Shown here piece after piece: positions 57,370 through 64,000 of a stretch of DNA of 64,000 bases. The translations under genes and the position numbers were made by a program. The notes beneath the pieces were generated by a model. The model did no database searches. It saw only the letters and a list, made by a program, of their open reading frames with translations, and was not told where the DNA came from. This DNA comes from Datnioides undecimradiatus (Eukaryota; Chordata; Actinopteri; Lobotiformes; Datnioididae). Location of the stretch: the NCBI GenBank assembly GCA_008933995.1, contig WARS01000110.1, forward strand, positions 2,873,001 through 2,937,000, read 5' to 3'. Numbering within the stretch: the stretch's first letter is position 1; every line of letters begins with the position of its first letter.

Positions 57370-58201
57370 ACTGTTTTTATCCACTTTTAACTTATATTAT
57401 ATATAATATTTTGTATGTCCACCTTTTGCAGCAATTAGAGCAACACAACTCTCTGGCATAGTGTCAGTATATTTCCTGAGAACTTCAACACTAATGTTAT
57501 CCCATGCCCTCTGCAACTCAAGTCAAAGGCTTTCCTTTGTACAATAGATCGGTCCAGTTTATTTTCCAACCCGCCCCAAATTTGCTTGATGGAGTTGAGG
57601 TCCGGACTTTGCTTGTTGCCAGACTGTTCAAACTTGGACTCATCAGTCCACAACACTTTATGCCAATTGTCCTTTGTCCATTTCTTGTGTTCTTTTGCAA
57701 ATTTCAGTTGTTTCACTCTATTTTTCTCTTTCAGTAATGGTTTCTTTGCTGCTGTTCTGCCAACAAGTCATTCTTCTCCCAGTGTGTGACGCACAGCTCT
57801 TGAAGACACTGTTGCACTATTACTTATTGTGGTGTTGATCTCGTCATGCAGTTGTCGTGAGGTCTTTCTTCGGTCCTTAAGACTGAGAATTTTGAGATGC
57901 TTCACTTGTCTGTCTGAAGGTTTCTTTTTTCTACCTCTCCCCTTTCAGTTCTGGTGTGAATTTGTGGCATCTTGGCAGTCTAAAGTGTACTTTACAGTGT
58001 TTTACAGCCAGTATCAAAAAGGGCTTTGATTGGACCTTCTTCACCTTAGCCATGTTCAAAGACCAACATGTGCTTTAAGACTACTTCTAGAGGCTTTGAA
58101 TTTATACCAGTTGGTGGTGTGGCCTCACTGACAAAACCCTTACCAATCACTTAATGAGCAGGATAGGCCTTGTAGTGTTCTAATAATTTTGGCCACCACT
58201 G
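57370..58201 (-). mobile_element. Tc1 transposon, deleted within the transposase
   Basis: The right terminal repeat ends 'aataattttggccaccactg' at 58201, followed by TA, a classic Tc1 end. The minus-strand transposase runs from the frameshifted N-terminus (58080-57720) to 57716-57435: FAKEHKKWTKDNWHKVLWTD (first Asp) and ESKFE, then jumps to QSPDLNSIKQIWGGLENKLD. About 80 residues with the second catalytic Asp are deleted, and the usual Glu of NPIE is Lys. The left terminal repeat is missing. Confidence 0.85.
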
Positions 58202-58204
58202 TAT

Positions 58205-58230
58205 ACACACACACACACACACACGCACAC
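58205..58230. repeat. (CA)n microsatellite
   Basis: About 13 CA units with one CG, directly after the Tc1 target site. Confidence 0.9.
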
Positions 58231-59958
58231 TACCTACAACTAGGACAACAGGAATTACAGTATTTAAATGAAAAGGCTGCTGTGTTAACAGGAGATAGTG
58301 TTTATTTTGCAGGGAAGACTGGCTGTGTGTGATGGGGAGGCTGCAGCCCAGTATACAGCTTAATGGATGCTGCAGAGGAAACGCTGATTGTTGGGCTCAG
58401 TCCTCTGTGGTGTGAGTGAGTGATGTGGTGTGAATATTTAGCCCTCAAAGGCTGACTTGACATGCAAACTCAATTTAGCCTTGTTTGTTGTGTGGAGTGA
58501 AACCATATGACTTGTGTGAATGAAGTCTAGTAGCTCCTTTCCATCATGCGTCAGATTGTTTGGCTAGTTGAACCTCATGCCATACTGTTGTACTTTGCTT
58601 AATGTCTGAAAGCCACTAATGTTGATGCGCTAAAGAAGATTTGATTCGATAATTTGCACATCAAACTAACACTGGACATCAAAATTCAAACTAGGCTAAT
58701 CTGGTTAAAAAAATAACCTTCTTCAAATGTCTTAACATCACACAGCCATTGTTTCAATGACTAAACTTTAACTTGAAGCAAATTCAATCTACAAACAGTT
58801 ACCATACGTAAACATCTAAATAACCTTAACCTCAAAGATCATCAGTGTATTATTATAACTATTTCCTGTCCTGTATTCTTTGAAACAGGCCTTCATTTCA
58901 GCTTTTCTCTCTTTTAAAACAGAAGCAGAACAGCAGTGTATTAGTATGAGCAACTGAAAGTGATTCTGTCAAAAAAAAGAGCAAACAGGTTTAGTGGTGG
59001 TGTGAAATAGGAGTTTCATTTCACTGAAGGCCAGTGAAAGACGAAAGTGTTCAGTGATCACGGCACAGAATCCATTACGATGCAAGCGCTTCAGTTGTGA
59101 ATAAGTGACTGAATTGAGCTCGGGACTGAGCTTTGATCTGAATCAACACTATGCTGCCATGTTATAGCCAAGGAGCATAGCCTTGCATACTAAACTTGCA
59201 CAGAGAGCAGCTCTTGATTTCAGCTAACTTCCTTACATTCTCATCATTCATTTCTGTCTATGCACTGCAGGTTACCTTTTTCCATTTCAGGCTACAGTTT
59301 ATACAGGATCATTACCAATGCCTGCAGGAGCACACTAACTTACACTAGCTTACGTTTATGAACTTAGGTTCATAAATTTTTCCTTAACATTTTGTAAAGT
59401 TGTGCAGTTAAATAGATATGCATCGATTTGACTTTTTCTGTCATGATTTTGAAACTTTTTGAATCCAAATCAAATTCATGAATAGGTACAATGTATGCAC
59501 TTCATGTTTGCTTGGAAGCCAAGTACATCTAATGTTATAGATAGTAAACACACTGAAAACAGAATTTTATGAGATCAATGGGTGTATGCCAATGTGGCAT
59601 TTCCTTTGTCTGTGTACATGTGTATTTCAGGCTTCTGTGTGTAAAAATACTATTAACTAACTATTTAACTGTAAATCTGAGAAAGTGTTTAACCTAAAAC
59701 TCAGTTTTCCCTCTACTTTGTTTTAAGTTTTTTGTATAGTTAAGATAATACTTGATTCCACATTGGGGAATTTTACTTGTTGAGATGAAAAATGCAAGTG
59801 AAAACAGAATTAAAGCAGAGAGCAAAAACTTAAACTCACAACTTAAACACACTAGGAGAGAAACAGTTTGTAATAAACAAATTTGTCCAGACTGCTGTAA
59901 ACTGCAGATGTGCACAAATATCCATATATGTACCCATACTTTATCTCTGTATATGCAT
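58231..59958. other. no gene seen
   Basis: AT-rich host-like sequence. Confidence 0.45.
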
Positions 59959-60012
59959 GGGCAGTGGGATGTGAACAAACAGATTCCAGCCTGGTGAATC
60001 CATTCAGGAAAA
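59959..60012. repeat. 54-bp perfect inverted repeat, copy 2
   Basis: Exact reverse complement of 53005-53058. A GATA/GA simple repeat (60031-60058) follows 18 bp after it, the mirror of the CT array beside copy 1. Confidence 0.9.
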
Positions 60013-60030
60013 TGGAGATGGTGGGAGATA

Positions 60031-60058
60031 GGTAGATAGATAGATAGAGAGAGAGAAA
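60031..60058. repeat. (TAGA)n/(GA)n simple repeat
   Basis: Four TAGA units passing into GA units. Confidence 0.9.
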
Positions 60059-60111
60059 TAAAGCGTGTTTGTGTGCGCAAGAGGTTCACAAGCTATATAT
60101 AAACATACACA

Positions 60112-60732
60112 CAGTGCTGCTCAAAAGTCATGGTCAGATTTTTTGTAAAAATACTTAAATAACCTTATTATATGTTAAGCTATACCCCAATCCACAATAC
60201 TGACATTCCAAATAATGGATGGATGGTTATATTGTCATTCTTTATTTAACAAAAGTGGTTGATTTAAGAAAAACTCAGTTATATAGTTAAATATAGTTAA
60301 AAGTATGTGAGGATATTGTATCTCCTTTTGCAGTAATAACCTCAACCAAATGGTTTCTGTAGTGACTTATCTGTTTCTCACATCTACTTTGGGTCTTTCT
60401 CAGGGCCCTCAGTGTGTAGATGATCTGCCGCACAGTGGAACGATGAAGCTCAAATAAGAGAGATAAAACCAGGTCACTTTAGTCTCACCTGATTATACTT
60501 AACTGCTTGTTTTAAGCAATGGTGCTCAGGGTTCACTAACTTTTGCACCTACATAAGTTGACCAAAAACTCTTTAATTTAGTCTACACAGTTGATTTAAA
60601 AAAATAAAAAATATTGGATTGATAAACCTACACCTGTTATTTCATATAAAAAATACTGGTTCTGATTAAATAAGGAAATCAGGTTAAAAATCCAAAATGC
60701 TCAAGAGGTTCACAAACTTTTGAGCAGCACTG
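60112..60732. mobile_element. 621-bp non-autonomous DNA transposon with inverted ends
   Basis: The ends are CAGTGCTGCTCAAAAGT and its perfect complement ACTTTTGAGCAGCACTG (17 bp). The type (CAGTG start, about 600 bp, no coding sequence) fits a Tc1-like derivative. The usual flanking TA is not seen because both flanks are ACA/TGT simple sequence. An internal scrap 'tcagggccctcagtgtgtag' may be transposase remnant. Confidence 0.8.
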
Positions 60733-62049
60733 TGTGTGTGTATATAAAATTATATAATATAAAATTATATATATAAAACATTATATAAAATCTCATTATG
60801 CCTGAGCCAAATGTGCTGATACACCCTGCAGGCCTGTGCTCCAGCCGAGTGTTCCAGCCCAGCCTCTACAAGACAGCTAGTAGGTGTCAATACCACAAAT
60901 TACAGTTTTTCATCAAACCTATTGTCATAGAGCCACCTAGTTAATGTTTGAGAGAGGTTGAGGTTTCAGAGACATTTATCAGCTGACGTAGGAAGTGTAC
61001 TGACTCCAACTCTGAAAGCCAGCCACAGGAAATCTGTTTTAGTCATAATGGGCCTTGTAAAGGCAATGTAAACTCAGCAACTGCAACTTTTAATCTATTG
61101 ATCATTTTGGAAATACAGAAAATTTAAAACAACTGAACCATTATAACTTATAGGCTGTATATTGCTTTTGAAAATTGTATTTTTTTTTACCTTTAACATG
61201 AGGCAATTATGAAAGTTAGTTGTTGAAGCTTGCTTTGCTGCTGAGAATTTTCTGCTCCAGCAAAGTTTCATTTTTGAGTGTGTCCTCTGTGCCTTCATGC
61301 AGCCATAGTTTTCAGTCCATTTCACACTTTGAAAATCAGCTTGTTCAGACTTAAATCCCCCCTCCCCACTGTTGATTGTTGATGTGAACTGGACATGGAA
61401 TGATGTGATTTCTAAATTGTTAATGTGGCAAACTGTTACTAACTGTTATTACAGTTGGCAGGAGGGATATGACACTGGCCAGAGGGGTCCCTGGCATCTG
61501 CTGCCAAGGCAACCCTCCCACCTATCCAGTCCCTGCTCCCCAGACCTCCATTCATAGCCACACATAGAAGAGAAAGCGGTAAAAAAAACAAAGATTTATG
61601 GACAAGCTGAACAACTGATAGATAGTGGTAAAATAACGGTAATTTCGTTAGTCCCTCCCAGACTTTATCTGAAGTAGAAATAAAGTGCATGCAAGTGTAA
61701 AACTGTGGTAACTCTAAATTTCACCAAGCCTTTTTCTCAGCCACTGGACTGCCTTAATCTTGGATGTTTGCCTGTTTGTTTGTAATGGATTCTAAGGCAC
61801 TGGAACTAATGAGTTTTAGAACTGAAGTCTGAGGTCACTCTAGCAAAGGGGGTGTGTGATTGTGTGTATGAGGGTTAGAGAATGTGTTTTTTGCGGGGAC
61901 GGGATGGGGGGTCCGATAGACACTAGATAGAAGACTGGATAACAGGATTACACTCAAATTATTGTGTCCATACACCCACTGATTAGAGCAGAACTGCACC
62001 AAAATGAACCACTGAAATCTCAAATAACCAAATTCTCATGGAAGTGATG
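60733..62049. other. no gene seen
   Basis: Host-like sequence; a TA-rich run at 60741-60790. Confidence 0.45.
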
Positions 62050-62180
62050 TAAATTCAGGCAGTGCCATAGGTCATCCAAATCTGTTCCTGAGCCAGGTGG
62101 GATATCTGATTCTTGCAGTGTGTTGGGTCTAACTCGAGGCCTACCAGTTGGACACGCCCAGAAAACCAGTGACGGGATTT
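62050..62180 (-). mobile_element. possible RTE-type LINE scrap
   Basis: Read on the minus strand, 'tctgggcgtgtccaactggt', 'aggcctcgagttagaccca' and 'cctggctcaggaacagattt' resemble the conserved end of fish RTE-type ORF2 ('ccgggcacgtcccaccgg', 'gaagacccaggac', 'ctgggaacgcctcgg'). Diverged; no frame. Confidence 0.4.
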
Positions 62181-62724
62181 ATCCAGTGCTAAATGCCAGA
62201 ACTGTCTCTTTTAAACACATTGAAGTCACAGCTCTAATTCTCTTTCTGAACGACTGAGCTCAGACAAACTGCCAAGAAAGCTTATTTTGGCTATGACAGC
62301 AGCAGTGACAAACGGGTGAATTACTGTTACTGTAGCCATACCTACAGCTCTATCTCTGAGTAGGCTCAATGAACACCATCTTCAATATGTTAATGGCTGC
62401 TGCTCAACAACACTGTTGGAGAATTTGACTACATGTCCTTAAATCTCCAGAATACGTACAGGGTTTGGTGATTAAGTGCTCCCAAGGAAGATTGGGTGGT
62501 GAGACAGGAGGAGCTGGAGCAGGAGATGAAGCTGGTGGGTGAACTTATGCAGATGCCTGGTCCATGCAGCCACCAAGAACAGAGATGCTTAAGATGAGAC
62601 TATGCAAGGGGTCCATAGCTTCCTGTAAAACCAGTTAATGCTGCCCCACCCAAGCTTCTTGAGTGGACATAGTCTGTTCGATTTTCCCAGCCTCTTTAAG
62701 GTCTATATTTGGCCAGATAATTCT
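62181..62724. other. no gene seen
   Basis: No recognised coding or repeat sequence. Confidence 0.4.
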
Positions 62725-62953
62725 GTTAAGTTCCAATATCAGTTTGGAACCAAAAGCAGAGGCAGAGAAATTTTAAAGAAAACAAGGATTTATTGTCCAC
62801 AAAAACAAGATAATTGCAGGTAGTCAGCAATTTTGGCAACAAGAGAACAAAAAGGACAAGGTGAAAACACCAACTGTGGAGAGATGAGGTGCAGGCAGCA
62901 GCGAGGCACACAGGATTTCTGGTTGACCAAGAAAAAACACAATTAGTCTATAG
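62725..62953 (-). repeat. LTR-like fragment of another gypsy family
   Basis: 'tgtaaagttcc'-type start (tgttaagttccaat, 62723) with 'ggaaccaaaagcagaggcag', 'aaacaaggatttattgtcca' follows the layout of minus-strand gypsy U5/R, different from the TGACAAG family. Its right part is cut by the hAT at 62954. Confidence 0.4.
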
Positions 62954-63862
62954 CAGGGGTCACCAACGTGGTGCCCGTGGGCACCAGGTTGCCCGCAGCG
63001 ATCATGCGAGTCGCCTGCCGGCCTGTTCTAAAGATAGCACTAGCAAAGGGGTCGCCAACATGTTGCCCAGTATCTCGCCAAGGGGTCAATAATATAATAA
63101 CACAAATTTGATTTGTCACTTGGTAAAACCAGTCTAAATTTCCATTCAATCAAAATTATAGGTGCCCCATCCCCTGCCCAAGATGAAATGATTGTTTGTC
63201 AACTAGCTGTCAATCAAACATTTGCGCTGTGCTGCTGTCAGTCACTGGAGCGGGGTCGGGGGGGAGGCAGGCTGACCAGGTGCCACCGTGCCAGGCAGTT
63301 AGCGGGCTAGCCTAGCAACAATGACAGCAGCAGAGTTCAGTCAAACAGTCCTTAACTGATGGCAGGATCATTAAAGAGGCTATGACCCCTCTGGCGGAAT
63401 CATTATTCCGGGACCATAAAATTAAGATGGAGTCTGTCCGCTGTTGCCGATGTCCAGCTAGGTGCGAACACTGTGCCGTGGAGAGTGTGTGCGCTGTCTG
63501 CGGATGGGGTCAAACAGCTGGAGTCGGACCTGAACAGGTGCTTCTGGTTTTCACTCCAGTGTGATGAGTCTGTGGCCTCCAGTGATATAGCACTGTTTTC
63601 ATACGGATGCTGTTTGCACAAATGAACATGCAGGTGTATGTTATTTGTTTTTTTGATACAGTATTCTATTTCACAATTTTTTAGATAGAACATAGAAATA
63701 GAATACAACATGCACATACTTATGAATTTAAGTTATTATACACAATATGCATTATGTATTATCATTTTTGAATGTGTTCTATGCAAAACAAGCATATGCA
63801 CTTGTTCTATATAGAAATTAGCTATGTGAATAAATGTTACTAAACATGAGTAGCTCTCCGGC
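62954..63862 (+). mobile_element. hAT transposon fragment, right end lost
   Basis: The left end CAGGGGTCACCAACGTGGTG is a Charlie-type hAT terminal repeat. Inside is a transposase remnant. The right end keeps 'gagtagctctccggct', wording usual near the hAT right end, and is then cut by a gypsy LTR at 63863, so the terminal repeat and target duplication cannot be checked. A second 'aaggggtcgccaacatgttg' at 63046 looks like a partial internal copy of the left end. Confidence 0.75.
63361..63620 (+). pseudogene. hAT transposase fragment (ZBED5/Charlie-type)
   Basis: The reading GRIIKEAMTPLAESLFRDHK is followed, after a frameshift near 63432, by VCALSADGVKQLESDLNRCF and WFSLQCDESVASSDIALF. The block FSLQ.DES....D.A.L.. 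is the first catalytic Asp region of Charlie-type proteins (DES intact). The rest of the transposase is absent. It differs in wording from the scrap at 55934, so it is another hAT family. Confidence 0.75.
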
Positions 63863-64000
63863 TGACAGTGCTGGCGTATGAACCCAAGATGCAAGACTCA
63901 TAAACCAAAGTGCAAAAGAAATTCAATTTAGTAAACACAAAGTAGAACAGAAAATCACTCTTACGAGGAAAACTCTAGCTATGCTAGTAAACACAAAATC
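63863..64000 (-). repeat. gypsy LTR, running off the window
   Basis: TGACAGTGCTGGCGTATGAACCC opens it, matching TGACAAGACCGTGTCTAGAACCC at 2012; 'cagaaaatcactcttacgag' matches 2140-2160. It truncates the hAT before it. Confidence 0.75.

Overview
The window looks like nuclear DNA of a ray-finned (teleost) fish. The evidence is the repeat content: an L2 LINE with the (TTGAA)n tail, Tc1-like transposons, a Tol2-like hAT, chromodomain Ty3/gypsy elements, Dong/R4-type and RTE-type LINE pieces, tRNA-type SINE tails, long CA/TG microsatellites and AT-rich spacers. There are no operons, CRISPR arrays or bacterial signals. Almost every long open frame belongs to a decayed transposable element, is a shadow of one, or is an open frame through a simple repeat.

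Layout: 1-3132 holds minus-strand sushi-like gypsy remains (5' half of one copy, 3' end of another). 5385-8148 is a plus-strand L2 LINE. 8601-13387 is a complete-length Tol2-like hAT transposon with matching ends and a perfect 8-bp target duplication, but a broken transposase. 13945-14064 is an unidentified 40-codon exon candidate. 14361-15110 and 51120-51557 are two copies of a THAP-bearing, TTAA-flanked DNA element. 18012-24545 is a nest of gypsy fragments, two Tc1 elements and two gypsy LTRs; one LTR sits inside a Tc1 with a perfect 5-bp target duplication. 24546-27560 is a minus-strand jockey-group LINE interrupted by LTR-like sequence. 32385-34357 is a Dong/R4-type LINE abutting an RTE 3' end through a short inverted Dong piece. 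36477-37770 is a Tc1; 38005-38503 is a probable solo LTR.

40021-40640 is a CpG-rich island that I read as the promoter and first exon(s) of a plus-strand host gene. From 40.6 kb to the end the sequence is AT-rich and intron-like, with scattered SINEs, microsatellites, a 730-bp hAT with perfect 8-bp duplication (55760-56489), a deleted Tc1, a short inverted-repeat transposon (60112-60732), and a second hAT fragment cut by a gypsy LTR at the right edge.

No intact host protein-coding gene can be read. The host contribution is two candidate sites only: the 13945-14064 exon and the 40-kb island. The most noteworthy sequence observations are the Tol2-like element, a 54-bp perfect inverted repeat pair 6.9 kb apart beside simple repeats, the Dong/RTE chimeric junction, and the dated nest of insertions at 18-24 kb. 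I did not find convincing evidence of an unknown biological system.
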